Below, in pieces: positions 29,394 through 37,050 of a stretch of DNA of 62,758 nucleotides. Under the pieces are notes generated by a model. That model had not been told where the DNA came from. It made no database searches and was given only the letters and a program-made list of their open reading frames with translations. Numbering within the stretch: position 1 is the first letter of the stretch; each line of letters begins with the position of its first letter. Source of the stretch: Ornithinibacillus gellani (GTDB lineage: Bacteria > Bacillota > Bacilli > Bacillales > Amphibacillaceae). The DNA lies in contig NZ_QTSZ01000011.1 of NCBI RefSeq assembly GCF_003730295.1, positions 1 through 62,758 on the forward strand, written 5' to 3'. The position numbers were made by a program, and so were the translations under genes.

Positions 29394-29471
29394 ATGATAA
29401 TTGAAAAGCTACCGTATTTTGTTTTTTACGCAATCATGCCCCTACATCTTAAAGTTTATTCGAAGATGCTT
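29363..29471. repeat. Direct repeat, copy 2
   Basis: About 109 bp. Its first 31 bp (29363-29393) are an exact copy of the tRNA-Gly 5' half; the rest copies the leader with scattered substitutions. It is separated from copy 1 by 46 bp that contain a GCTTCG/CGAAGC hairpin. Confidence 0.9.
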
Positions 29472-29502
29472 ATGTATGCATGTCTTTTTGGTCACAAGTG
29501 TT

Positions 29503-29531
29503 ATTATATGTACTATGAGAAAGTTTGTCAA
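29503..29531 (-). promoter_or_regulatory. Consensus sigma-A promoter of the tRNA operon
   Basis: -35 TTGACA (29526-29531), 17-bp spacer, -10 TATAAT (29503-29508) on the minus strand. It matches the consensus perfectly at both hexamers, as expected for a stable-RNA gene. Start would be near 29496, about 255 nt before the intact tRNA-Gly. Confidence 0.85.
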
Positions 29532-29597
29532 CTGTTTTTTTATGATGTAATGGATAAGCGGAAAATCCGATTTGATTTCCCGCTTTCCATGACATAG

Positions 29598-30110
29598 CTA
29601 GGCAAAATTAAATGAATATGTCATGTCTGAAATGGCTTGTCCATTCGGAAAATAATATTGAATTGTTACATCGTTTGAATCTTGCCAACTCAGAATGGCA
29701 TATGTTTTTTCAGCCCTTCCCCTTGGAGATCGTATACTTCCTGGATTAATAAATAATTGATTTTCCATTATCTTCGCTTGAGCAAAGTGAGTGTGACCAT
29801 AGCAAACAATTTGTGCGCCTACTTCTTCCGCTCGATAGGCTATGGTTGACAAACCTGTATTCACCCGATGTAAATGTCCATGCGTGATGAAAAATTTGAG
29901 TCCACCTATATCTAACTGCAATTCTTTAGGGTATGTTGCATCATAATCACAATTTCCAGCCACACGATGCAACCCTTGCATTTCCGAGGAATCATATTTC
30001 AATTCGGAATCCCCACAATGAATCATATGCTTCAGTTGATGACGATGTTTTATTTCTTCCACTTCAGAAGTTAATCCATGACTATCACTCATAATTAATA
30101 CTTCATACAA
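29598..30110 (-). CDS. ysnB: MJ0936/YfcE-type metallophosphoesterase YsnB
   Basis: 170 aa calcineurin-like phosphoesterase. All metal-binding blocks are present: DSHG (about 9-12), HCGDSE (31-36), GNCD (51-54), THGH (about 75-78), GHTH (about 103-106). The physiological substrate is unknown. It follows rdgB with a 35-nt gap, the order seen in B. subtilis (ysnA-ysnB). Confidence 0.92.
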   Translation of the reverse strand: MYEVLIMSDSHGLTSEVEEIKHRHQLKHMIHCGDSELKYDSSEMQGLHRVAGNCDYDATYPKELQLDIGGLKFFITHGHLHRVNTGLSTIAYRAEEVGAQIVCYGHTHFAQAKIMENQLFINPGSIRSPRGRAEKTYAILSWQDSNDVTIQYYFPNGQAISDMTYSFNFA

Positions 30111-30145
30111 ATGAAACTCCCCCTTAGGATGGGATTATGTAGTCA

Positions 30146-30739
30146 TTATAACGCTTTTATCCATCTTTCCAGCTTTTCAATCGCCTTACTTCGATGACTA
30201 ATTTTATTTTTCTCGGATTCTGATAATTCGGCCATGGTAGCTTGTATTCCTGTTGGTATAAAAATTGGGTCATAGCCAAAACCATTGGTACCCTTTTGCA
30301 CAAAACCGATTGTACCCTCACAAACTCCCTCTTGAAAGATTGTATCTTTACCTGGAGTAGCAACTGCAAGCATGCAAATAAACCTGGCACTTCGTTTATC
30401 ACCAGGAACATCAGCCATCTCGGTTAACACTTTTTCCATATTTGCCAGATCATCCGTTGGCTCACCGGCATATCGAGCTGAATAGACACCAGGTTTTCCA
30501 TCGAGTGCATCAATCATTAATCCAGAATCATCTGCTAGCACCGCTTGATTTAATCGTTTGGAAATTTGTTCTGCCTTCAATGCAGCATTTTCTTTAAAAG
30601 TTGTACCAGTTTCTTCAACATCTGGTATATGGTCATCTATTTCGAGTAAGGAAATAGCTTCGATACCATATGTTTGGAAAAAACGCTTAAATTCAGCCGC
30701 TTTCCCCTTATTTTTGGTTGCTATCACAATTTGTTTCAT
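30146..30739 (-). CDS. rdgB: XTP/dITP diphosphatase (RdgB/HAM1 family)
   Basis: Removes non-canonical purine nucleotides (ITP, XTP) from the pool. 197 aa. N-terminal IVIATKNKGKAAEFKRFF, active-site LADDSGLMIDALDGKPGVYSARYAG, substrate-binding TNGFGYDPIFIP and HRSKAIEKL. Start chosen at MKQIVIATKNKG, with AAAAGGAG upstream; it begins 7 nt after the rph stop. The longer frame overlaps rph and is not homologous. Called ysnA in B. subtilis. Confidence 0.96.
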   Translation of the reverse strand: MKQIVIATKNKGKAAEFKRFFQTYGIEAISLLEIDDHIPDVEETGTTFKENAALKAEQISKRLNQAVLADDSGLMIDALDGKPGVYSARYAGEPTDDLANMEKVLTEMADVPGDKRSARFICMLAVATPGKDTIFQEGVCEGTIGFVQKGTNGFGYDPIFIPTGIQATMAELSESEKNKISHRSKAIEKLERWIKAL

Positions 30740-30746
30740 GTTTTTA

Positions 30747-31511
30747 TTACTCCTTTTGTGCGGTGTGAACAGGAGACGAAATGAATTCACCAAGGTCTCC
30801 AAGAGCATTCTTTTGCTGTGCTATCAATTCAGTCATTCCTTGCTGGGCCAGTTGTAGTAATGATTGTAATTCAGTAAATGAAAAAGTTGCTTCTTCACCA
30901 GTACCTTGAATCTCCACAAATTCACCTGACCCTGTCATAACCACATTCATATCAACAGCAGCCTGAGAGTCCTCCTCATAATCCAAATCTAAGACTGCAT
31001 GACCATCTGCTAAAATACCAACGGAGGTTGCAGCTAAGAAATCAGTTATTGGCAGCTTGGAAAGGGATTTATTTTCCACAAGTTTACCAAAAGCCAGAAC
31101 AACCGCTATAAATGCACCAGTTATGGAGGCTGTGCGCGTTCCACCATCTGCTTGGATAACATCACAGTCAACCCACACCGTTCTTTCACCAATCTTGTCT
31201 AAATCGACTACGCTGCGTAAAGCTCTGCCAATTAATCGTTGTATTTCCATCGTTCTTCCACTTACTTTACCTTTAGAGGATTCACGAATATTTCGCTGAG
31301 CAGTTGCGCGTGGCAGCATGGCATACTCTGCGGTAATCCAGCCTTTCCCTTGGCCCCGCATAAAAGGAGGAACACGATCTTCAACGCTAGCATTGCAAAT
31401 TACTTTCGTATCACCAACTTCAACTAGTACCGAACCTTCTGGATGTTTAATATAGTTTGTTGTAATCGTTATTGGTCGTAATTCATTCTCTTTTCTTCCA
31501 AAGCTTCTCAT
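30747..31511 (-). CDS. rph: Ribonuclease PH
   Basis: Phosphorolytic 3'-5' exoribonuclease acting in tRNA 3'-end maturation. 254 aa. Conserved N-terminus [34 protein letters not shown]. Core [20 protein letters not shown] and [14 protein letters not shown] with phosphate-binding residues. Forms an operon with rdgB and ysnB downstream. Confidence 0.97.
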   Translation of the reverse strand: MRSFGRKENELRPITITTNYIKHPEGSVLVEVGDTKVICNASVEDRVPPFMRGQGKGWITAEYAMLPRATAQRNIRESSKGKVSGRTMEIQRLIGRALRSVVDLDKIGERTVWVDCDVIQADGGTRTASITGAFIAVVLAFGKLVENKSLSKLPITDFLAATSVGILADGHAVLDLDYEEDSQAAVDMNVVMTGSGEFVEIQGTGEEATFSFTELQSLLQLAQQGMTELIAQQKNALGDLGEFISSPVHTAQKE

Positions 31512-31628
31512 GCAAAACTCCTCCTTAATTCATCCATTAGCTTAACATATTTCACATAAAAGATACATGCGCAACCTATGTAAGCTTGCGCAAGATTTAA
31601 ATGCTCAAAAAAAAGACAAAATGGTAAT

Positions 31629-31666
31629 GACCCCATGAAGTTAGTTATGACAACTTCTGGGGTTCA
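31629..31666 (-). terminator. Probable terminator/hairpin after gerM
   Basis: Minus strand ACCCC-GAAGTT paired with AACTTC-GGGGT around a 9-nt loop. A T run lies only about 15 nt further on. A second dyad TGCGCAA/TTGCGCA sits at 31569-31593. Confidence 0.5.
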
Positions 31667-31684
31667 GCACCAATTCATTGCCTT

Positions 31685-32779
31685 TTATAATTGTTCAACA
31701 GGTACAAATTTTTTTCGTGCTACAGGTTCGTTATATATTTCTCCATTCTCATTGGTAATTTCATCGACATTATTTACTTGAATATCGATAGCGTCCACTA
31801 AATCCTGTTCTGTAAGTGTTCGTACTAAAGTTTCCATTACTTCATCAGCAATTACTGCTTCTCCATCTGCTTTTAAAATACCTTCATTAAATGTTAATTC
31901 AAGGACCCCATCATTTAATGAAGGTTGATTGACAAGCTGTGCATCAGCATTAAATACATGAATTAAATTGGAATCATATCCAGGCCCTTCAATTAAAGCA
32001 GAGACAATGGATTGAAAAACATCTTCCTCCTTCATTTGCACATGTCTTGTGATTGGCACATAGTAACGTTTTTCATTATGTTCAGCGGGATAATACATCG
32101 TAACTGCTTCACTTTCCATCAAATCAACCGCATCTGATTTCATTAAATTAATTCCGTTTGCTTTGGAATATCCGTTAGATACAGGCGTTCCATCCACAGG
32201 CATTTCTTCAAGTGGATGTCCATTGATCCATAATTTAATACGATCCACATTTTCAAACTGTGTTAACGTAAAAGTCATAGCTTCCAATATCTTCTTTTCC
32301 TGATCAGCTTCGTATTCCTTAAACTCTTCAGATAAATCTACGACCATTGTGCCATCTTCTTGTAAGGATAATCCCAATACTTCCGTTCCTTCAGGTAGTA
32401 CTGCTTGAAATCCATTTGGAAGCATAGCTGTAACTGGTCCACCTACAATTAAGTATTCTAGAACTTGCTTTGCTACTTCGTTTGATTCGGGTTTAGGAAG
32501 TTCTAATGTTTGTGGCGCTATCATGCCGTTGACATCCAACAAATAAAGCTGCCTTGCTACTGTTTCTTTCACAGCTGTATTTCCGTCCTCATCCACCTCT
32601 TCTGTATTTTCTTCCACTGTTGCATCGTTGTCCTCTTCCTGTACACCTGACTGATCTACAGCTTCCGCATTTTGCGGTGGATCCATTTCTTCCATAGATT
32701 GTTCCCCTTTAAAACACCCCGTCAACACAACGGCAAGGCCGATTGTTATCAGCAAATATAGTGCGCCGCGCATACTCAT
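31685..32779 (-). CDS. gerM: Germination (cortex hydrolysis) lipoprotein GerM
   Basis: 364 aa. Signal peptide with lipobox LTGC (Cys22), an acidic linker (about 25-70), then two GerMN (sporulation/germination) domains at about 95-200 and 235-345. In B. subtilis GerM is anchored in the membranes between forespore and mother cell and is needed for sporulation and spore germination. AGGAGGG lies about 8 nt before the ATG. Usually adjacent to racE; here an aldo/keto reductase gene lies between them. Confidence 0.94.
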   Translation of the reverse strand: MSMRGALYLLITIGLAVVLTGCFKGEQSMEEMDPPQNAEAVDQSGVQEEDNDATVEENTEEVDEDGNTAVKETVARQLYLLDVNGMIAPQTLELPKPESNEVAKQVLEYLIVGGPVTAMLPNGFQAVLPEGTEVLGLSLQEDGTMVVDLSEEFKEYEADQEKKILEAMTFTLTQFENVDRIKLWINGHPLEEMPVDGTPVSNGYSKANGINLMKSDAVDLMESEAVTMYYPAEHNEKRYYVPITRHVQMKEEDVFQSIVSALIEGPGYDSNLIHVFNADAQLVNQPSLNDGVLELTFNEGILKADGEAVIADEVMETLVRTLTEQDLVDAIDIQVNNVDEITNENGEIYNEPVARKKFVPVEQL

Positions 32780-32909
32780 GTCAATCCCTCCTGCGATGGT
32801 TTGTACTACTATATATACGAGCTATTGAAAATAATAGACCATAAAATCAGATTACAAAATGTTCTTCATGCATCATTTACATCCATCATCTCTTCTTAAA
32901 TAAAAGCAA

Positions 32910-32940
32910 AAAAGCCAAGATGAGTACCATCTTGGCTTTT
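32910..32940 (-). terminator. Terminator of the aldo/keto reductase gene
   Basis: Perfect stem AAAAGCCAAGATG (32910-32922) with 32928-32940, 5-nt loop, T run on the minus strand. Confidence 0.92.
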
Positions 32941-32950
32941 ACACATATCT

Positions 32951-33781
32951 TTACTTCTTATCATATTTTTCAGGGTTGGAACCACTTCGATCATCGCAGT
33001 TCAATGCATCCAATTGCGCCATTTCTTCTGTTGATAATTGAAAATGAAATATGTCTGCAATTTCTTTCATACGGCCAATATGAGTCGTTTTCGGAATCGT
33101 AATCACACCATGTTGAATATCCCACCGAAGAATAATTTGTGCTGCTGATTTCCCATGTTTTTTAGCTAATTCGTTAATTAGCGGTTCATCCAAAAGCTGT
33201 CCACGTTTTAATGGAGACCAAGCTTCTAATTGAATTCCTTCCTTCTTACAATAATCGCGTAGTGCCCGCTGTGTTAAGTGTGGATGAAATTCAACCTGAT
33301 TAATTGCTGGTACGTACTTGGCTGTTTCTTTTAACTTTTTAAGATGATGTATATGAAAATTACTAACACCTATCGCACGAATTTTACCGGTACGATATAT
33401 TGATTCCATGGCACGCCATGTTTCTTGGAATTGATCACGGATTGGCCAATGAATCAAATAGAGGTCTAAATATTCAAGTTCCAATTGATTCAAACTGGAT
33501 TGAAATGCTTGTTTGGTTGACTCATAACCTTGTTGATCATTCCAGACTTTACTCGTTATAAATAATTCATTCCGAGGTATCCCACTATCCTTTATTGCTC
33601 TTCCTACCCCAGCTTCATTACCATAAAAAGAAGCAGTGTCAATACTTCTATATCCGTGCTCTATCGCTGCTTTTACAATATCATAAACGTTTTGTCCATC
33701 GTCTACTTTATAAACACCCAATCCTAAACCGGGCATTCGTACGCCATTATTCAACAGAATCGTATCTTGTAAGTGCTCCAT
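32951..33781 (-). CDS. Aldo/keto reductase
   Basis: 276 aa (beta/alpha)8 NADPH-dependent oxidoreductase. Catalytic tetrad: Asp and Tyr in DTASFYGNEAGVG (about 48-60), Lys in FITSKVWNDQ, His in LDLYLIHWPI. NADP-binding end IPKTTHIGRMKEI. Closest in type to 2,5-diketo-gluconate reductase/YvgN-like general carbonyl detoxifying enzymes. Substrate unknown. It sits with its own terminator between racE and gerM, where B. subtilis has none, so it is probably a lineage-specific insertion. Confidence 0.93.
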   Translation of the reverse strand: MEHLQDTILLNNGVRMPGLGLGVYKVDDGQNVYDIVKAAIEHGYRSIDTASFYGNEAGVGRAIKDSGIPRNELFITSKVWNDQQGYESTKQAFQSSLNQLELEYLDLYLIHWPIRDQFQETWRAMESIYRTGKIRAIGVSNFHIHHLKKLKETAKYVPAINQVEFHPHLTQRALRDYCKKEGIQLEAWSPLKRGQLLDEPLINELAKKHGKSAAQIILRWDIQHGVITIPKTTHIGRMKEIADIFHFQLSTEEMAQLDALNCDDRSGSNPEKYDKK

Positions 33782-33807
33782 TTCATCTTATTCTCCTTTG
33801 ACATGAG

Positions 33808-34623
33808 CTATGATTGAAGTTTTGCTTGATGAATGGTGATACTTTGTAAACTTTGGTTATCATCCTGAAAAATGGTTTGGGTAATCTTTGTAAATAACTC
33901 CAACTCTCCAGTTGTATAAAAAAGATGCTTGGCAGTGTGGTTTCCTTCATTTAATAAATGATGTACTTCAAGCATAGCACTTGTTTCACGGGCGGTTTCC
34001 TCACTTGAAGAAATAACAGTTACTGCCTCGCCCATCGCTTTTTGAATCGTATCACGAATTAATGGATAATGTGTACAGCCTAAAATAAGCGTATCAATAT
34101 TCGTCTTTTTTAACGGGGCCAGTGTATCACTTACAATACGATCTGCCTTAGGGCCAGCGTGAACACCAGCTTCGACCATTGGTACAAATGGAGGGCAAGC
34201 TAATGAATGTGGAATAATATTTGCATGAATCCCCTTCAATGCACGCGGATATGCACCACTTCGAATCGTCGCATCTGTTCCGATAATACCAACTTCGTTA
34301 TTATTTGTTTCCTTTATAGCAGTTCGTGCACCAGGCCGGATTACCCCTATAACAGGTATGGAAAGCTCTGCTTGTAATTCTTTTAGCGTATATGCTGTAG
34401 CTGTATTGCAAGCTATTACAAGCATCTTGATGTTCTGCTTAATTAAGTAAACAACCATTTCCCAAGTAAATTGCTTAATTTCCTGTTCCGATCTACTACC
34501 GTACGGACATCTTTTCGTATCGCCTAGGTAAATTAATTTTTCCCGAGGCAATTGCCGCATTAATTCATGCACTACGGTTAGTCCACCTACACCGGAATCT
34601 ATCACGCCAATTGGTCGTTCCAA
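33808..34623 (-). CDS. racE: Glutamate racemase
   Basis: Makes D-glutamate for peptidoglycan. 271 aa. Two catalytic cysteines, in VIACNTATA (about residue 71) and LILGCTHYPL (about residue 182). N-terminal PIGVIDSGVGGLTVV. I prefer the TTG at 34623: GAGG lies 9 nt upstream and homology starts at ERPIGVID. The ATG five codons earlier (34638) has no ribosome binding site. Follows the MarR gene by 23 nt, as in B. subtilis ysmB-racE. Confidence 0.95.
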   Translation of the reverse strand: MERPIGVIDSGVGGLTVVHELMRQLPREKLIYLGDTKRCPYGSRSEQEIKQFTWEMVVYLIKQNIKMLVIACNTATAYTLKELQAELSIPVIGVIRPGARTAIKETNNNEVGIIGTDATIRSGAYPRALKGIHANIIPHSLACPPFVPMVEAGVHAGPKADRIVSDTLAPLKKTNIDTLILGCTHYPLIRDTIQKAMGEAVTVISSSEETARETSAMLEVHHLLNEGNHTAKHLFYTTGELELFTKITQTIFQDDNQSLQSITIHQAKLQS

Positions 34624-34646
34624 GATGAATCGCCTCATTCTAGTTG

Positions 34647-35099
34647 TTATTGATCATTGATGATTTTCATTTGTTCATGTAGCTTTGTAAGCAACTCATT
34701 CAATGTATCTTTCTCAGACTCGGAAAAAGTTTCTAATACATCTCCCAAATAAGCCTGTCTTTTACGGATAACTTCTTTAATGATTTTTTTGCCTTTGTCT
34801 AAAACCTGAATCCGTACAACTCTTCGATCATTCGTATCTCTCGTCCTAAGCACCAATCCATTTTTCTCCATGCGATCTACTAAATCCGTCGTCGTACTAA
34901 AGGCTAGTCCATTTTTTTGAGATAGCTCACCAATAGTCAAATCTCCCTCTTCTAACAGCCATTGCAATGCAATAAATTGTGGGGAGGTGATTGGATAATG
35001 ATGCAGGATTTTCCGACCGCTTTGTTTAATCGCTCCTGATATATGTCGTAGTTTCTTTTCCATTTCAACAATATTAGACAAAGAGATTTGCTGATCCAA
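34647..35099 (-). CDS. ysmB: MarR-family regulator YsmB
   Basis: About 150 aa winged-helix regulator. Core: ITSPQFIALQWLLEEGDLTIGELSQKNGLAFSTTTDLVDRMEKNGLV, with a wing RTRDTNDRRVVRIQVLDKGKK. Located between gerE and racE as in B. subtilis. The start is uncertain: TTG at 35099 after a GGGGGG tract, ATG at 35114 or an internal ATG. An extended -10 TGGTACACT lies near 35145 on the minus strand. Target genes unknown; it may control itself and racE. Confidence 0.88.
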   Translation of the reverse strand: MDQQISLSNIVEMEKKLRHISGAIKQSGRKILHHYPITSPQFIALQWLLEEGDLTIGELSQKNGLAFSTTTDLVDRMEKNGLVLRTRDTNDRRVVRIQVLDKGKKIIKEVIRKRQAYLGDVLETFSESEKDTLNELLTKLHEQMKIINDQ

Positions 35100-35264
35100 A
35101 CCATGACCCCCCATGTTTATTTTTCCTATTTTCTATAAGCCTAGTGTACCATAAATAGCTAGAAGGAATCTGATTTTATCATTGCAAGGAATTGTAATAC
35201 CATGGAAACAACTTTTTTAGCAATACTAACTTATGTGATATGATATTGTTTTTTCGCCAAGGTT

Positions 35265-35298
35265 AAAACCGACTTCCATAAAAGGAAAGTCGGCTTTT
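35265..35298 (-). terminator. Terminator of gerE
   Basis: Stem AAAACCGACTTCC (35265-35277) with GGAAAGTCGGCTTTT (35284-35298, one bulge). Directly follows the gerE stop. Confidence 0.85.
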
Positions 35299-35299
35299 C

Positions 35300-35524
35300 T
35301 TAGAGCTTTAATTCCCCCATGCGAATTAACTCAACCACTGCTTGTGAACGCCCCTTGACACCAAGTTTTTGCATAGCATTGGAAATGTGGTTACGCACAG
35401 TTTTTTCTGATATAAACAATTCCTGAGCAATTTCTTTCGTTGTTTTGTCTTGTACAAGGTGTTCGAATACTTCCCTTTCACGATTGGTTAAAAGCTTTTT
35501 TTGTTTATACTCGTTTTCCTTCAA
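35300..35524 (-). CDS. gerE: Late mother-cell transcription regulator GerE
   Basis: 74 aa, the same length as B. subtilis GerE. A stand-alone LuxR-type HTH: LLTNREREVFEHLVQDKTTKEIAQELFISEKTVRNHISNAMQKLGV. Controls late coat genes with sigma-K. Starts at TTG with AAGGAGGGG about 8 nt upstream. A sigma-K-type promoter is visible 60 nt upstream. Confidence 0.96.
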   Translation of the reverse strand: MKENEYKQKKLLTNREREVFEHLVQDKTTKEIAQELFISEKTVRNHISNAMQKLGVKGRSQAVVELIRMGELKL

Positions 35525-35584
35525 ATGTTAACCCCTCCTTGCTGTTATAGCGTTGCAGGATGAAGGGAAATTATTTAGTCAATA

Positions 35585-35612
35585 TAGCTTATGATAGCAT
35601 TGCTAAACGGTG
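35585..35612 (-). promoter_or_regulatory. Sigma-K-type promoter of gerE
   Basis: Minus strand: CACC at 35609-35612, about 16 nt from its AC to CATAAGCTA (35585-35593), which fits CATAnnnTA. gerE is a sigma-K gene in B. subtilis. Confidence 0.6.
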
Positions 35613-35735
35613 CACACATTCGGTATAGTGAAAGATTCCCTTTTAATTTGAAGTGATACGAGTTTCACTATCGCTTTAATATTTCGGGAAGTTTAATGAA
35701 CCAATACGCTCCTCATAAACATAGGAGGAATAAAA

Positions 35736-36185
35736 TTATTTGTTTGTTGCCATTAATTTATGAATCATATCCTTATCCATTGGTAATGGCTTACCATCAT
35801 TTGGATGAATGTGAACAATTCTTCCTCTGCCAGTTAAACAGATTTCCTTCTCTTCATTAATTGCCATATAATGCAAATCGAAAGATGTATTACCAACATG
35901 ATTTGCCTTTACATACATATCAATACTTTCGCCAAAATACATTTGTTTATGATAATCACATTGCAGGTCTGCAACAACAGGGACGCCTGTAGGATTGTCT
36001 AAATCACCAAATAAACCAATCATTTTCATAAATTCAATTCTTGCTTCTTCAAAGTATATAAAAGGTGATACATTATTCACATGTCCAAACATATCTGTTT
36101 CGGAAAAACGTATTTTAATTGGAATACGGAAAGAAAACGCCTGCTGCCATTCAAGCAAATTATCAATATAGCTGATTGCCTTCAT
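35736..36185 (-). CDS. ysmA: Acyl-CoA thioesterase YsmA
   Basis: 149 aa hot-dog fold protein of the 4HBT group. Active-site-like motif RFSETDMFGHVNNVSPFIYFEEARIEFM (about 28-55) with catalytic Asp. Likely cleaves acyl-CoA thioesters; the acyl group is unknown. The ATG at 36185 is preferred (149 aa against 147 in B. subtilis). Longer readings run back through the sdhB terminator. Same position, between gerE and sdhB, as in B. subtilis. Confidence 0.9.
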   Translation of the reverse strand: MKAISYIDNLLEWQQAFSFRIPIKIRFSETDMFGHVNNVSPFIYFEEARIEFMKMIGLFGDLDNPTGVPVVADLQCDYHKQMYFGESIDMYVKANHVGNTSFDLHYMAINEEKEICLTGRGRIVHIHPNDGKPLPMDKDMIHKLMATNK

Positions 36186-36216
36186 TTGTTCACCCATTTC
36201 CCCTGTATTCGTAAAA

Positions 36217-36245
36217 CAGCCTCTACCAATCTTAGGCAGAGGCTG
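36217..36245 (-). terminator. Terminator of sdhCAB
   Basis: Stem CAGCCTCTACC (36217-36227) with GGCAGAGGCTG (36235-36245), followed by TTTTAC on the minus strand; 24 nt after the sdhB stop. Confidence 0.85.
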
Positions 36246-36268
36246 TATATTAAACTTATTCACTTACA

Positions 36269-37030
36269 TTATGCATGGTCGCTTCCGAAGAAGTTACGGA
36301 AAGCATGAATACTTGTTTCACGGTTCATTGCTGCAATCGAAGTAGTAAGTGGAATGCCTTTTGGACATACCTGTACACAGTTCTGTGAGTTACCACAACC
36401 AGTAATTCCGCCATCTTCCATCAATGCATCCAAACGTTCACCTTTATTCATTTCACCGGTAGGATGCGCGTTGTATAGACGTGGAAGAGATAGAAATGCA
36501 GGTCCAATAAAGTCCGATTTATCATTAACGTTTGGACATGCTTCTAAACATACACCACAAGTCATACATTTAGACAGTTCATATGCCCACTGACGCTTCT
36601 TCTCCGGCATTCTTGGGCCCGGGCCTAAATCATAAGTCCCGTCAATAGGAATCCAAGCCTTAATACGCTTCAATGCATCAAACATCCGCTCGCGATCAAC
36701 GATAAGGTCACGAACTACTGGGAAAGTAGACATTGGCTCTAAACGAATAGGCTGTTCTAATTCGTCCACCAATGTAGCACATGATTGTCTTGCAGTACCG
36801 TTAATGACCATGGAACATGCACCACATACTTCTTCCAAGCAGTTCATTTCCCAATGTACTGGTGATGTCTTTTGACCGTTTGCAGTAACTGGATTTTTTT
36901 GTATTTCCATTAACCCGGAAATTACGTTCATGTTTTTACGATATGGAACATGAAATGTCTCTTGATAAGGGGCAGAATCCGGGCTGTCTTGTCTGGTAAT
37001 AATAAAAGTAACCGTTTTTTGTTCAGCCAT
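36269..37030 (-). CDS. sdhB: Succinate dehydrogenase iron-sulfur subunit
   Basis: 253 aa. [2Fe-2S] ligands in CLEEVCGACSMVINGTARQSC (about 65-85). [4Fe-4S] and [3Fe-4S] ligands in CMTCGVCLEACP and CGNSQNCVQVCPKGIP. Passes electrons from SdhA flavin to menaquinone at SdhC. Third gene of the operon. Confidence 0.97.
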   Translation of the reverse strand: MAEQKTVTFIITRQDSPDSAPYQETFHVPYRKNMNVISGLMEIQKNPVTANGQKTSPVHWEMNCLEEVCGACSMVINGTARQSCATLVDELEQPIRLEPMSTFPVVRDLIVDRERMFDALKRIKAWIPIDGTYDLGPGPRMPEKKRQWAYELSKCMTCGVCLEACPNVNDKSDFIGPAFLSLPRLYNAHPTGEMNKGERLDALMEDGGITGCGNSQNCVQVCPKGIPLTTSIAAMNRETSIHAFRNFFGSDHA

Positions 37031-37050
37031 TATAATTTACTCCCTCCTTA

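Noticed and set aside
29247-29597. 116-codon plus-strand reading frame over the tRNA leader
   Set aside because: It covers both direct repeats and the tRNA operon promoter on the opposite strand, has no ribosome binding site, and resembles no protein I know.
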